A stretch of 64,000 bases of DNA from Tsuneonella mangrovi (lineage in GTDB: Bacteria; Pseudomonadota; Alphaproteobacteria; Sphingomonadales; Sphingomonadaceae): NCBI RefSeq assembly GCF_002269345.1, contig NZ_CP022889.1, positions 248,001 through 312,000 of the forward strand. Direction: 5' to 3'. A model generated the notes under the pieces. That model ran no database searches and was not told where the DNA came from. It saw only the letters and a program-made list of their open reading frames with translations. The position numbers and the translations under genes were made by a program. Each line of letters opens with the position of its first letter. Position 1 is the stretch's first letter. This document shows positions 48,722-57,304 of this stretch, piece by piece.

Positions 48722-49254
48722 GTCCCGCTCCACAGGCCCTCGGCCATTGCATCGAGCTCGGCGAAGTCGAAGCCTGTTCCGACCGGATCCTTGCTGTTTA
48801 GTTTGATCGGTTCACCCGGAGGATCGAGCAAGCGGCGTCGCAGCGCCCGCTGGAGCAGCGCGAGCCGCATGAGCGCTTCTTCGCCAGCGGTGACATCGTC
48901 ACGCGTTTCGTGCGCAGCCCACCGCTCTTCGATTTGCCCAACCCGCTCGAGCACCATCGCGTTGTAGGCGCGGTGCGGGCCGCGGTGCATCGGTAGGCCA
49001 AGCCGAATGGCTGCCTCTCTGCGAGAAGGAAGCAACAACCCGTTCCGGCGAAAGTCGTTGAACCCGGTCGCGCGGTGTCCGAGGACTTCGAACATCCGCC
49101 CGAAACATCTTCGCAGCAGGACCTGGCGCGGCAGCAGGTGGTGACGTTGGAGCGCGGGATCGTAGCCCGGGCCGTCTGGCCGGTTAACTTTGCGGAACGG
49201 AAGGCGCGCACGCGCAGGGTGGTTCGCTGCATGGCGGCCCCGGGAGTTGCTCAT
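48682..49254 (-). CDS. AHH-family nuclease-like protein
   Basis: A 190-residue protein with the pattern of the AHH family (HNH/ENDO VII fold nucleases): a double His in LQRHHLLPRQVLLR, then FNDFRRNGLLLPSRREAAIR and LPMHRGPHRAYNAMV. In this family the His residues bind metal and catalyse cleavage, and the domain is often the tip of secreted toxins. Here there is no delivery domain, no signal peptide and no repeat region. The C-terminal half is a helical extension. The ATG overlaps the stop of the upstream 286-residue gene (ATGA). The two are therefore coupled. Confidence 0.78.
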   Translation of the reverse strand: MSNSRGRHAANHPARARLPFRKVNRPDGPGYDPALQRHHLLPRQVLLRRCFGRMFEVLGHRATGFNDFRRNGLLLPSRREAAIRLGLPMHRGPHRAYNAMVLERVGQIEERWAAHETRDDVTAGEEALMRLALLQRALRRRLLDPPGEPIKLNSKDPVGTGFDFAELDAMAEGLWSGTQSIFSDSSSFAR

Positions 49255-50111
49255 CCCCGCCGAACCCTGACGAATCGGCGATTGGCAGAAGGCGTGAGAA
49301 CCAGCGGATGCCCATCAGGCCCCGTGAGCCGCTGTTCCCGGTCGACCCGACCGTGCAGTACGAGCTGGTTTATCAGGCGGATCGCGAGCTGGGAGGCCTG
49401 CGTTCGGTCGTCGGCCAGTTCCGGTTCGAGGCGAAGCTCCTGACCGGTGAAGAAGGCAAGCCCCTCCGAGTGCATTCCTCCGTCGGGTGCCTGCAACAGC
49501 GCGGTCAGGCCGAGCGCCGGAAACGCGCCCCCGTCGAGCCACGCGGAAACGGTCGAGCGGAAAAACTCGATGCCGATCAGGCTCATCGCCGGCTTCCAGC
49601 CGACGGCGAGCAATCCCTCGAATTCGCGCGAAAGCGACACGACGATGCTCGCCAGGGTTCGGATAACGGGCATGCTGCGCGCGCCAGCCGCCAGATGCGG
49701 TCCGGGCGAAACGGTGATGGCGCCGGCCTTCGGCCAGATCACTCCCTCGTCGATGCCGAAACGGTGCCTGAACGCAGGCGTAGCCACGGCGGGACCAGGT
49801 GCAAGCCCGTGGACATCATACGTCAGTCCGTCGCGAAGCAACTCGAGGAATTGCGAGCCGCCTTCGGATGCATTCGATTCACCCACGTGCGAGACGACCA
49901 GCCGCTCGATTCTATCGACTGCGTCCTGAAGTTCGCGAAGGCTCGGGCGCTGTCCTTCGTCGAACAGCAGGAAAAAATCGCTCGCGTGTATTGTTCTGCC
50001 GGATTGATTGTCGGTTGTAATGACACGACCCCCCGATCGCAGATCAAACGCAGTTATTTGTTGCCGCGAATCAAGACATTCGTCGAGTCCCGATGCAATT
50101 TTTCTGTCCAA
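49251..50111 (-). CDS. Protein of unknown function coupled to the AHH nuclease
   Basis: A 286-residue soluble protein without recognised domain. Notable segments are the N-terminal ASDFFLLFDEGQRPSLRELQ, the middle GLAPGPAVATPAFRHRFGID and GGAFPALGLTALLQAPDGG. No signal peptide or membrane helix is evident. It starts 14 bases after the flavodoxin gene and overlaps the AHH gene by 4 bases, so it is the obvious candidate partner or immunity-like factor of the nuclease. That role is inference from gene order. Confidence 0.68.
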   Translation of the reverse strand: MDRKIASGLDECLDSRQQITAFDLRSGGRVITTDNQSGRTIHASDFFLLFDEGQRPSLRELQDAVDRIERLVVSHVGESNASEGGSQFLELLRDGLTYDVHGLAPGPAVATPAFRHRFGIDEGVIWPKAGAITVSPGPHLAAGARSMPVIRTLASIVVSLSREFEGLLAVGWKPAMSLIGIEFFRSTVSAWLDGGAFPALGLTALLQAPDGGMHSEGLAFFTGQELRLEPELADDRTQASQLAIRLINQLVLHGRVDREQRLTGPDGHPLVLTPSANRRFVRVRRG

Positions 50112-50125
50112 TTCGGAGATTCTTT

Positions 50126-50608
50126 TCAGAACACTCCCGAATCAAGACCTTGGCCAAGCGCTTGCCCTAGCGCGCTCGCCGCGCGCAATTGCGGTGTGTC
50201 GATCCGCTTGGGCGCAAGGATTTCTTCCTGCGTCTGCGCGGCGGTATTGACGATCACCGGTTCCGCCACCCGTCGCAACCGCCAACCGGTTGCGATCCGG
50301 TCGACCTGGCGCTGTGCGCCCTCTCCGTCGGACCCCGCCGCGATGATCGTCGCGTAGGCCCTTCCCTCGATCTTTCCGAGCACCGGGTAATAGCACCGGT
50401 CGAACATCTCTTTCATTTCGCCGCTCATCGTCGCGAGGTTTTCGGGGCACACGAACAGATAGCCTCGAGCGTCCAGCAGGTGCTCGGGCTGGACAGCGGA
50501 CGCGGGGACGATTTGGGCATACTCTCCCGCTCCGTCGGCGGCGGCCTCTGCGAGCGCACGGGCTGCGCCGGTGCGGCTGTGCCAAACAATGAGGAGCGGT
50601 GCGGCCAT
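50126..50608 (-). CDS. Flavodoxin-like NAD(P)H-dependent reductase
   Basis: A 160-residue flavodoxin-fold protein. The FMN phosphate-binding loop is at the N-terminus (LLIVWHSRTGAARALAEAA) and the second loop is CPENLATMSGEMKEMFDRCY, typical of NADPH-dependent FMN reductases and flavodoxin-like oxidoreductases. Natural substrate unknown. It is the first gene of the flavodoxin / unknown / AHH set and divergent from recJ with 85 bases between. Confidence 0.82.
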   Translation of the reverse strand: MAAPLLIVWHSRTGAARALAEAAADGAGEYAQIVPASAVQPEHLLDARGYLFVCPENLATMSGEMKEMFDRCYYPVLGKIEGRAYATIIAAGSDGEGAQRQVDRIATGWRLRRVAEPVIVNTAAQTQEEILAPKRIDTPQLRAASALGQALGQGLDSGVF

Positions 50609-50693
50609 GAGACCGCCGGCAAACCATTACCCACCGTCGATTGTCAACGCCCGGAACTTGGCGCGGGTCAGCGATCAGGGCTATGATCCGCGA

Positions 50694-52472
50694 ATGGCCT
50701 CGCGTGCACTATCCCCCGTTTTCGGAGTCACCTCGTCATTGGCTGGCCGTGCGTGGCACTGGCGAGGAGGCAATATGGATCTGGGCGATGCAGTCGGTTC
50801 GCTCGACGACCTGGTGACCCAGTTGCTGCTCTCGCGTGGGGTTGCGAGGGAAGACTTGGATCGCCACCGCAGCCCTACACTGCGCGAATTCCTGCCGGAC
50901 CCGTCGATCTTCCGCGACATGGATGCTGCGGCAGAGCGCATCGCGCAGGCGGTGCTGACCGGTGAAGCGGTGACCATCTACGGTGATTACGACGTCGACG
51001 GTGCTACCAGCGCGGCGCTGCTCGTGCGGCTGCTGCGGATGCTGGGGCACGAGGCGCGCTACTATATCCCCGACCGACTGCTCGAAGGGTACGGACCGAG
51101 CGGAGAAGCGCTCGTCAAACTGGCGGAGGAAGGCTCCAGCCTGATCGTCACTGTAGATTGCGGAGCGATGGCGTTCGATGCGCTCGAGCAGGCGCGCAAT
51201 GCCGGGGTCGATGTAATCGTGGTGGATCACCACAAGTGCGCGCATGAGCTCCCTTGCGCTGCCGCGCTGGTCAATCCCAACCGCCTCGACGAAGGTGAAG
51301 AAGGCGCAACGCATGGGCATCTCGCCGCTGTCGGAGTTGCGTTCCTGTTGGCGGTGGCGCTGGTTCGCACGCTGCGTGGCCGCGAATTCTTCGATGATCG
51401 CGAAGAGCCGGACCTGATGGGGCTGCTCGATCTCGTTGCACTCGGCACAGTCGCCGACGTGGCGCAGATCAAGGGGCTGAACAGGGCATTCGTTGCCCAG
51501 GGCCTGAAAGTCATGGCCCGGCGAGCCAACACTGGGATGGCGGCGTTGATTGACGCGAGCCGCCTCAAGCGCAGCCCGCAGTGCAGCGACCTTGGGTTTG
51601 CGCTTGGCCCGCGGATCAATGCCGGTGGCCGGGTCGGCGAATCGACGCTGGGGGTGCGCCTGCTGACGACCGAGGATCCGGACGAGGCCACCGCGATTGC
51701 CGCGCAACTTTCCGCCCTCAACGAGGAGCGACGGGCGATCGAAGCCGAAGTGCAGGCCCAGGCGGAAGCCCAGCTGGATGGTCAGCACAACCGCGCGGTG
51801 ACGGTGCTCTCCGGCAAAGGGTGGCACCCCGGCGTGATCGGGATCGTCGCAGGGCGGATCAAGGAAAAGACCGGCAAGCCCTCGCTGGTGATCGCGCTCG
51901 ATGGGGAAATAGGCAAGGGTTCCGGGCGCTCGATCAGCGGGGTCGATCTCGGTGCTGCGATCATCGCAGCGCGCGAAGCCGGTTTGCTGGTCGCTGGCGG
52001 CGGGCATGCGATGGCGGCGGGTCTCACAGTGGAGAGCGACAAGGTCAATGCTCTCGCGGACTGGCTCGATGCGCGCCTGGGCGAAGCAGTGGCACGTGCG
52101 AATGAGAGCGAAGTGATGGACCTCGATGTTGCCCTTGCCCCGGGAGGACTGACACCGGAGCTGGTTGAAACGCTCGACAGCGCAGGGCCGTTCGGAGTTG
52201 GCTGGCCGGGGCCGCGCGTGGCCGTCGGCCCGGTGAGGCTGGTCAAGGCAGATGTCGTTGGCACCGACCACGTGCGGTTGATCGCCGCAGGTCAGGACGG
52301 CGGCAGCTTCAAGGCGATTGCGTTTCGCGCGGCGGAGACCCCGCTCGGCACTGCCCTGCTTCACGGCGCACGCGGGCGGCGCCTGTGGCTCGCCGGGCGC
52401 GCGAAGATCGATGATTGGGGCTCCCGCCCCGCGGCCGAGTTGCATCTCGAGGATGCTGCCTGGGCGGACTGA
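50694..52472 (+). CDS. recJ: Single-stranded-DNA-specific exonuclease RecJ
   Basis: 5'-3' exonuclease for single-stranded DNA in recombination and mismatch repair. The 592-residue protein has the DHH-family motifs TIYGDYDVDGATSAALL, VVDHHKCAHELP, GPRINAGGRVGES and GRSISGVDLGAAI with GGHAMAAGL from the DHHA1 domain. A C-terminal OB-like domain is present. Start ATG 50694 (MASRALSPVFGVTSSLAGRA) gives the typical N-terminus; earlier ATGs in frame exist but overlap the flavodoxin gene. Confidence 0.95.
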   Translation: MASRALSPVFGVTSSLAGRAWHWRGGNMDLGDAVGSLDDLVTQLLLSRGVAREDLDRHRSPTLREFLPDPSIFRDMDAAAERIAQAVLTGEAVTIYGDYDVDGATSAALLVRLLRMLGHEARYYIPDRLLEGYGPSGEALVKLAEEGSSLIVTVDCGAMAFDALEQARNAGVDVIVVDHHKCAHELPCAAALVNPNRLDEGEEGATHGHLAAVGVAFLLAVALVRTLRGREFFDDREEPDLMGLLDLVALGTVADVAQIKGLNRAFVAQGLKVMARRANTGMAALIDASRLKRSPQCSDLGFALGPRINAGGRVGESTLGVRLLTTEDPDEATAIAAQLSALNEERRAIEAEVQAQAEAQLDGQHNRAVTVLSGKGWHPGVIGIVAGRIKEKTGKPSLVIALDGEIGKGSGRSISGVDLGAAIIAAREAGLLVAGGGHAMAAGLTVESDKVNALADWLDARLGEAVARANESEVMDLDVALAPGGLTPELVETLDSAGPFGVGWPGPRVAVGPVRLVKADVVGTDHVRLIAAGQDGGSFKAIAFRAAETPLGTALLHGARGRRLWLAGRAKIDDWGSRPAAELHLEDAAWAD

Positions 52473-52482
52473 GGGGCAAACG

Positions 52483-52855
52483 ATGTTCAGTCACGTACAA
52501 TGACTGGCCTGCCGCTCGCCCGTTCTGGATCGCGGTTATGGAAGTGCTCGGGCACCCTATCCTTTTCGAACACGATAAAGGAATTGCGTTCGGCGAATCG
52601 ACCGGACCCAAGACCTTCGTCGGTCCGGCATTCGATGGTCAGGCGGCGAAGTCGGGAAACGGCGTCCACGTTGCCTATATCGTTCGCAACCGGGCGACGG
52701 TCGATGCGTTTTACATCGCGGCATTGGCAAATGGCGGCAGAGACGAGGGCCCGCCCGGCCTGAGGCCGCACTACCATCCGGCGTACTACGGGGCCTACGT
52801 TCGCGACCCCGATGGCAACAAATTGCAAGCGGTCTGCCACTCGTCGAGAGGGTGA
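52483..52855 (+). pseudogene. VOC/glyoxalase-family gene, frameshifted near the start
   Basis: ATG 52483 sits behind a good ribosome-binding site (GAGGGG) and begins MFSHV, the usual start of these VOC proteins, but the frame stops at codon 7 (TGA 52501-52503). From 52499 the +1 frame continues as NDWPAARPFWIAVMEVLGHP and runs intact to 52855 with YVRDPDGNKLQAVCHS at the end. In relatives MFSHV is followed by roughly TVGTND; here the four codons are reduced to one base, a net loss of about 11 bases. The body is otherwise undamaged, so the change is recent, a sequencing error, or bypassed by a later start (ATG 52538). Family members bind metal and act on small substrates. No catalytic claim is possible. 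Confidence 0.75.
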
Positions 52856-52919
52856 CTTCGCCACGAGGCTTGACCGCACCCGAATGCCCCCCTAAGTGCG
52901 CCGCCACGCTTCCGGACGT

Positions 52920-52994
52920 GGCCCCATCGTCTAGCGGTTAGGACGCGGCCCTTTCACGGCTGAAACACGGGTTCGATTCCCGTTGGGGTCACCA
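52920..52994 (+). tRNA. tRNA-Glu (UUC)
   Basis: A complete cloverleaf: acceptor GGCCCCA pairs with TGGGGTC at 52984-52990, followed by A and an encoded CCA. The anticodon loop CTTTCAC gives anticodon UUC. The T arm contains GGGTTCGATTCCC. It reads the GAA codon and, by wobble, GAG. Confidence 0.96.
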
Positions 52995-53021
52995 CCGGAA
53001 GCCCTGCCATCCCAATGGCAC

Positions 53022-53096
53022 GGCCCCTTCGTCTAGCGGTCAGGACGCGGCCCTCTCACGGCTGAAACACGGGTTCGATTCCCGTAGGGGTCACCA
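53022..53096 (+). tRNA. tRNA-Glu (CUC)
   Basis: A second tRNA-Glu 27 bases after the first, nearly identical in sequence. Acceptor GGCCCCT pairs with AGGGGTC and the CCA is encoded. The anticodon loop CTCTCAC gives CUC, reading GAG only. The near identity suggests tandem duplication followed by an anticodon change. Confidence 0.96.
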
Positions 53097-53173
53097 GCCT
53101 TCAATGCGATCATCAACCGGTTTAGGGATCGGGCACTGGCACTTCGCACAAGCGATGGCTAACCGTGGATACC

Positions 53174-54367
53174 ATGGACGATGGCTTCCGCATTCCCTGG
53201 TTCGGAATTCTTGTGGCTTTGCTCGGCAGCGGCATCGCAGCGATTGCCGCGCGATCGCTTGTACTCGGCATAGTCCTGTTCGTCGCTTGGGCCGGGTCGC
53301 TGGTAGTAATGGTCCTTTCTCAGTCACCACCTGCCCCGTCTCGGCAGGAGCGCGGGAGCATCAGCCGGTCAAACCTGAGCGAGTTGATAGAACATTCGGG
53401 CACGCCGTTGCTGCTTACCGATCGCAACCGCATTACCATTGCCAACGAGGCTGCGCGCGAGGTCCTGGGCGGTCATATCGTCGGCCAGGACGTGCGCGTC
53501 GCTCTGCGGCAACCCGAAGCGATCGCGTTGATCGACAAGGCCGAAGCAGGCAGCACTACCGTGAAGGGGCTCTCCCGCCGCCGCGACATCTGGCGGATCA
53601 GTCGCCAGCCGATGGATGGCGATTCGGCGATGATCGAGCTTATCAACCGGACGTCCGAAGCCGATATCAGCCGGGCGCACACCGATTTCGTCGCCAATGC
53701 GAGCCACGAGTTGCGCACGCCGATTGCCTCGATCATCGGTTACGTCGAGACTCTGGCCGACGGCGGGGCAGACGAAGCGACGGCCAATCGGTTTTACGAT
53801 ACGATCCTGCGCGAGGCGCACCGGCTGCAGAGCCTCGTTTCGGACCTCATGTCGCTGTCGCGTGTGGAAGCGGAGAAGCACGAGCAACCTTCTGCCCGGA
53901 TCAATCTGGGCGAGCTGGTGCCGCGCGCTGCCAGGGACGCTGCCGGACCTGATCGGCTCGACAAGCTGGCAATCGAATGCGCACCGGGTATCGCGATTCG
54001 CGGCGATCAGCTCCAGTTGGAGCAGCTGGTCCGCAACCTGGTCGACAACGCGCTCAAATACGGTTCCGGCGACGATCCTGTGAAGGTGAACCTGTCGCGG
54101 TCGGTTTCAGGTGAAGTGCGGCTATCCATCGCTGATTCCGGCGAAGGGATTCCCGCCGAACACTTGCCGCACCTGACCCGCCGTTTCTATCGTACCGACC
54201 CTGGCCGTAGCCGGGCGTCGGGCGGCACGGGTTTGGGGCTCGCGATCGTCAAGCATATCGTCGAACGTCATCGCGGAAGGCTTGATATCGCGAGCAAGGT
54301 AGGCATTGGCACAACCGTCACCGTGCGCATTACCGAGCTGGTTGAAGAGCCCGATCTTGCCGATTGA
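53174..54367 (+). CDS. phoR: Phosphate-regulon sensor kinase PhoR
   Basis: Membrane-bound histidine kinase that phosphorylates PhoB when phosphate is low. The 397-residue protein has two N-terminal membrane segments (about residues 10-50, WFGILVALLGSGIAAIAARS), a PAS-like region (HSGTPLLLTDRNRITIANEA) and an H-box DFVANASHELRTPIASIIGY with a normal His. The ATPase boxes are intact (LVRNLVDNALKYGSG, ADSGEGIP, GGTGLGLAIVKHIVERH). ATG 53174 is used; GTG 53165 is an alternative. Unlike many sphingomonads, no pstSCAB genes lie between it and phoU. Confidence 0.92.
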   Translation: MDDGFRIPWFGILVALLGSGIAAIAARSLVLGIVLFVAWAGSLVVMVLSQSPPAPSRQERGSISRSNLSELIEHSGTPLLLTDRNRITIANEAAREVLGGHIVGQDVRVALRQPEAIALIDKAEAGSTTVKGLSRRRDIWRISRQPMDGDSAMIELINRTSEADISRAHTDFVANASHELRTPIASIIGYVETLADGGADEATANRFYDTILREAHRLQSLVSDLMSLSRVEAEKHEQPSARINLGELVPRAARDAAGPDRLDKLAIECAPGIAIRGDQLQLEQLVRNLVDNALKYGSGDDPVKVNLSRSVSGEVRLSIADSGEGIPAEHLPHLTRRFYRTDPGRSRASGGTGLGLAIVKHIVERHRGRLDIASKVGIGTTVTVRITELVEEPDLAD

Positions 54368-54405
54368 GCTATTGATGCGCTCTTTCAGGCAATCCAATCT
54401 ATGCA

Positions 54406-54423
54406 CTGTTGCCGGGCTGTAAA
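54406..54423 (+). promoter_or_regulatory. Possible Pho box before phoU
   Basis: Two CTGT half-sites start at 54406 and 54417, exactly 11 bases apart, as in the PhoB-binding Pho box (7-base repeats with a 4-base spacer). The rest of each repeat (CTGTTGC, CTGTAAA) matches the consensus CTGTCAT weakly. The place, between phoR and phoU, makes sense. It is one motif only and could be chance. Confidence 0.35.
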
Positions 54424-54443
54424 AATGCTAGAGTAAGCAAAAT

Positions 54444-54479
54444 TTCCGGTAGCCCGCTATCAGGGCAAGCATACCGGAA
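54444..54479 (+). other. Perfect hairpin in the phoU leader
   Basis: TTCCGGTA (54444-54451) and TACCGGAA (54472-54479) are exact inverse complements, and inside them GCCC (54452-54455) pairs with GGGC (54463-54466). It ends 6 bases before the phoU ribosome-binding site AGGAG (54486-54490). No T-run follows, so it is not a standard terminator. It could control phoU translation or be a protein site. Confidence 0.6.
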
Positions 54480-54493
54480 GGGATCAGGAGCAG

Positions 54494-55207
54494 TTGCTGA
54501 ACGATATGCCAGTGGGCGCAGAACATACGGTCAAGGCCTTCGATGAGGACATTACGCGCCTCCGTGGGCTGATTGCGGAAATGGGCGGGTTGGCGGAAGC
54601 AGCCGTGACCGACGCGATGGATGCGCTGGTCAAGGGTGACGACGACCTGGCCGAACGCGTCATCAAGGGCGACAAGCGGATCGATGCGCTCGAATCCGAA
54701 GTCGACAAGCTCGCGGTGCGGATCATCGCGCTGCGCGCGCCGATGGCGGACGATTTGCGCGAAGTGATCGCTGCGTTGAAGATTGCCGGCGTGGTCGAAC
54801 GGATCGGCGACTATTCGAAGGCGATCGCACGCGCCGGGCGCAAGATCGAAAACCGCAAGAAATTCGATCCCCTCACGCTGCTCCCGGCGATGGGCGAACT
54901 CGCCGCCGAAATGGTCCACGATGTGCTGACAGCCTATGCTGCGCGCGATCCCGAACTGGCCCGCGAAGTGATCATTGCGGATACCAAGGTCGATAACTTC
55001 TACGAATCGATATTCCGCAACCTTGTCAGTCATATGGTCGAGAATCCTTCGACCATTTCGACTGCGGCGCAATTGCTGTTCGTGGCCCGCAATATCGAAC
55101 GGATCGGCGATCATGCGACCAACGTTGCGGAGATGGTCCACTTTGCGGCCACCGGGCTCTACCCCGCGGACGATGACGGCGAGCCGCTGCACAACACCGG
55201 TTCCTGA
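54494..55207 (+). CDS. phoU: Phosphate-signalling regulator PhoU
   Basis: Negative regulator linking phosphate uptake to PhoR. The 237-residue protein consists of two similar three-helix PhoU domains; each ends with a conserved segment (LKIAGVVERIGDYSKAIARA and LFVARNIERIGDHATNVAEM) that binds metal. The start is uncertain: TTG 54494, CTG 54497 or ATG 54506; the AGGAG site is 3-15 bases before these. The hairpin and possible Pho box in the 126-base gap upstream suggest separate control from phoR. Confidence 0.92.
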   Translation: MLNDMPVGAEHTVKAFDEDITRLRGLIAEMGGLAEAAVTDAMDALVKGDDDLAERVIKGDKRIDALESEVDKLAVRIIALRAPMADDLREVIAALKIAGVVERIGDYSKAIARAGRKIENRKKFDPLTLLPAMGELAAEMVHDVLTAYAARDPELAREVIIADTKVDNFYESIFRNLVSHMVENPSTISTAAQLLFVARNIERIGDHATNVAEMVHFAATGLYPADDDGEPLHNTGS

Positions 55208-55273
55208 CACATTCGTGTCGTGAAACCGTAACACTCTTGGTGTGAAGCGGCGGTGAAAGGGAAACCCGAAGCC

Positions 55274-55963
55274 ATGACCGCTGCCAAGCTGCTTCTCGTC
55301 GAGGACGATCCAGCACTCCTCGAGCTGCTCGAATACCGTTTTCGTAACGAAGGCTACGACGTACGTGGCACACCGGACGGTGACGAAGCACTTGAGCTCG
55401 CCACCGAAGAAGTGCCCGACCTCGTCATCCTCGACTGGATGATCGAAGGGACCAGCGGGATCGAGGTCTGTCGGCGTTTGCGGCGCGACAAGAACACCGC
55501 GCATGTCCCGATCATCATGCTGACCGCGCGCGAGGCGGAGGATGACCGTATCCGCGGGCTCGAAACCGGTGCGGACGACTACCTGACCAAGCCGTTCTCC
55601 CCGCGTGAATTGCTTGCCCGCGTGGCAGCGGTGATGCGGCGAATCCGCCCTGCCCTTGCTGGCGAATCGATCACGGTCGGCGACCTGACGCTCGATCCGG
55701 TCGCACACCGTGTCGAACGCAAGGGACAGGCGCTCCAGCTTGGGCCTACCGAGTATCGCTTGCTCAAGTTCCTGATGGAAAGCCCGGGGCGTGTGTTCAG
55801 CCGCAACCAGTTGCTCGACGGGGTTTGGGGAACCGGCAGCGATATCGAATTGCGCACCGTCGACGTCCATATCCGCCGCCTGCGCAAGGCAATCGAGACC
55901 ACCGAGGGCAAGGATCCGGTGCGCACGGTGCGCGGAGCGGGTTACTCGATAGAGGCCGCCTGA
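55274..55963 (+). CDS. phoB: Phosphate response regulator PhoB
   Basis: OmpR-family response regulator of the phosphate regulon. The 229-residue protein has a receiver domain with acidic pair EDD, phospho-acceptor Asp in LVILDWMIEG and conserved Lys in DDYLTKPFSPRELLAR. The C-terminal winged helix is complete (LGPTEYRLLKFLMESPGRVF, RTVDVHIRRLRKAIE). ATG 55274 is preferred; GTG 55253 in frame is possible. It ends next to the convergent MFS gene. Confidence 0.94.
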   Translation: MTAAKLLLVEDDPALLELLEYRFRNEGYDVRGTPDGDEALELATEEVPDLVILDWMIEGTSGIEVCRRLRRDKNTAHVPIIMLTAREAEDDRIRGLETGADDYLTKPFSPRELLARVAAVMRRIRPALAGESITVGDLTLDPVAHRVERKGQALQLGPTEYRLLKFLMESPGRVFSRNQLLDGVWGTGSDIELRTVDVHIRRLRKAIETTEGKDPVRTVRGAGYSIEAA

Positions 55964-57304
55964 TCAGTTTTCGGCAGGGGCCGCGCCGGCTCCGTGCGCG
56001 GTAAGCCGTTCGACTTCGGCAGACGCTTCTCCGGGTCTGAGGAACATCGTACCGATCGATGCCGCCAGCATGATCGGGCCGATGGTGAAGAAGATCAGCT
56101 CTGTGTCGATCGCGTTGGCTGTCGCGACGATCCACGCTCCTATCGGACGGCCAAAGTTCGCCAACGCCATGTAGATCGTGAACTGGGTCGCAGCGACTGC
56201 CGGCGAGCAAACCTGCATGGCGATCGGGATCATCGCGATGGCGACAAAAATGCCGAACATGTCGATACCCCAGACGAGCGCATAGAGGATTGCGGGGTTG
56301 GTCCAGTACATCGGGAGCAGCCCCGCCCCGATCACCAACGCCCCGGTAAGCGCATACATCAGCGTCAAGACGCGCCGCTTGCCGAGCTTCGTGGTCAACC
56401 AACCACCAACGAAGAAGCCGGCGATGCCCGAGGCCAGGCTGCTGAAGAATGTGATGTTGGTGTATTGCGAGGTGGTAAGGCCGACGTATTGCGTAGCCAG
56501 CACCGGATTGAAAACGTCGTAAATTCCTGCCGGGATGCTGCGCACGAGCAGGAACGGCACGATAATCAGGCTGGCCGGAGCCGTCATCGCCTTGAAGCTC
56601 TGTTTGAGGAGCGGCAACCAGGCATCGATCTTGATGTCCAGATTGCGCTGGTGAGCCTGTCCAGCGGTCCACGGGAACCGCTTTTCTCCCGGGCGCTCCC
56701 TCAATGAGACTGCAAATCCTACGCCGATCATCAGGAATGCCGCGGCAATCATGAAGGTGATGCCGGTGCCGAAGTTCTGCAGCAGGTAGCCGCCGGTCAC
56801 GGTGGCGAGCGAGACTCCTGCCATCTGCGAACCAAACATGAATCCGCCGGCTTTCGCTTGCTCTTCCTCGGTCATGATATCGACCACGAGGCTATCGATC
56901 GAAACGTCCTGGAATGTCGTTGCCATGCTGAGGACAAATGCCAGCATGGAGATCAGGAACACGTCCGTGCCTCCAGGATCGGCGATAGCACCGAGCAGGA
57001 GGCTGAGTGCCATCGTCGACTGGGCGCCGATGATCCAGATCCTGCGCCGACCCATCGGCAGGTACGTCCAGCGGTCCATCAGGAAGCCGTTGACCAGCTT
57101 GAGGGTCCACGGAAGCGCGAAGGCGCTGACGACCGTTGCGATTTCCGCCGTGCCTGCACCCTTGCTGGCCATGTATGCCGGAACCGCCACGTAGAACAGG
57201 CCCATCGGCACGCCTTCGAAGATGTAGAATACGATGACCGTGGCCAGCCGCATGAACGGGTTTTCCGTGAGCGGGCGGAACAGCCCGGTTTGCGCTGCAG
57301 TCAT
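55964..57304 (-). CDS. MFS permease, AmpG/PAT-like
   Basis: A 446-residue protein with 12 predicted membrane segments. N-terminal VIVFYIFEGVPMGLFYVAVP, LPWTLKLVNGFLMDRWTYLP and the loop motif MGRRRIWIIGAQ fit the AmpG/PAT-like branch of the MFS superfamily. Members import muropeptides or acetyl-CoA-type compounds, or export others; the cargo here is not clear. ATG 57304 follows a GGGAGAA ribosome-binding site. Confidence 0.8.
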   Translation of the reverse strand: MTAAQTGLFRPLTENPFMRLATVIVFYIFEGVPMGLFYVAVPAYMASKGAGTAEIATVVSAFALPWTLKLVNGFLMDRWTYLPMGRRRIWIIGAQSTMALSLLLGAIADPGGTDVFLISMLAFVLSMATTFQDVSIDSLVVDIMTEEEQAKAGGFMFGSQMAGVSLATVTGGYLLQNFGTGITFMIAAAFLMIGVGFAVSLRERPGEKRFPWTAGQAHQRNLDIKIDAWLPLLKQSFKAMTAPASLIIVPFLLVRSIPAGIYDVFNPVLATQYVGLTTSQYTNITFFSSLASGIAGFFVGGWLTTKLGKRRVLTLMYALTGALVIGAGLLPMYWTNPAILYALVWGIDMFGIFVAIAMIPIAMQVCSPAVAATQFTIYMALANFGRPIGAWIVATANAIDTELIFFTIGPIMLAASIGTMFLRPGEASAEVERLTAHGAGAAPAEN

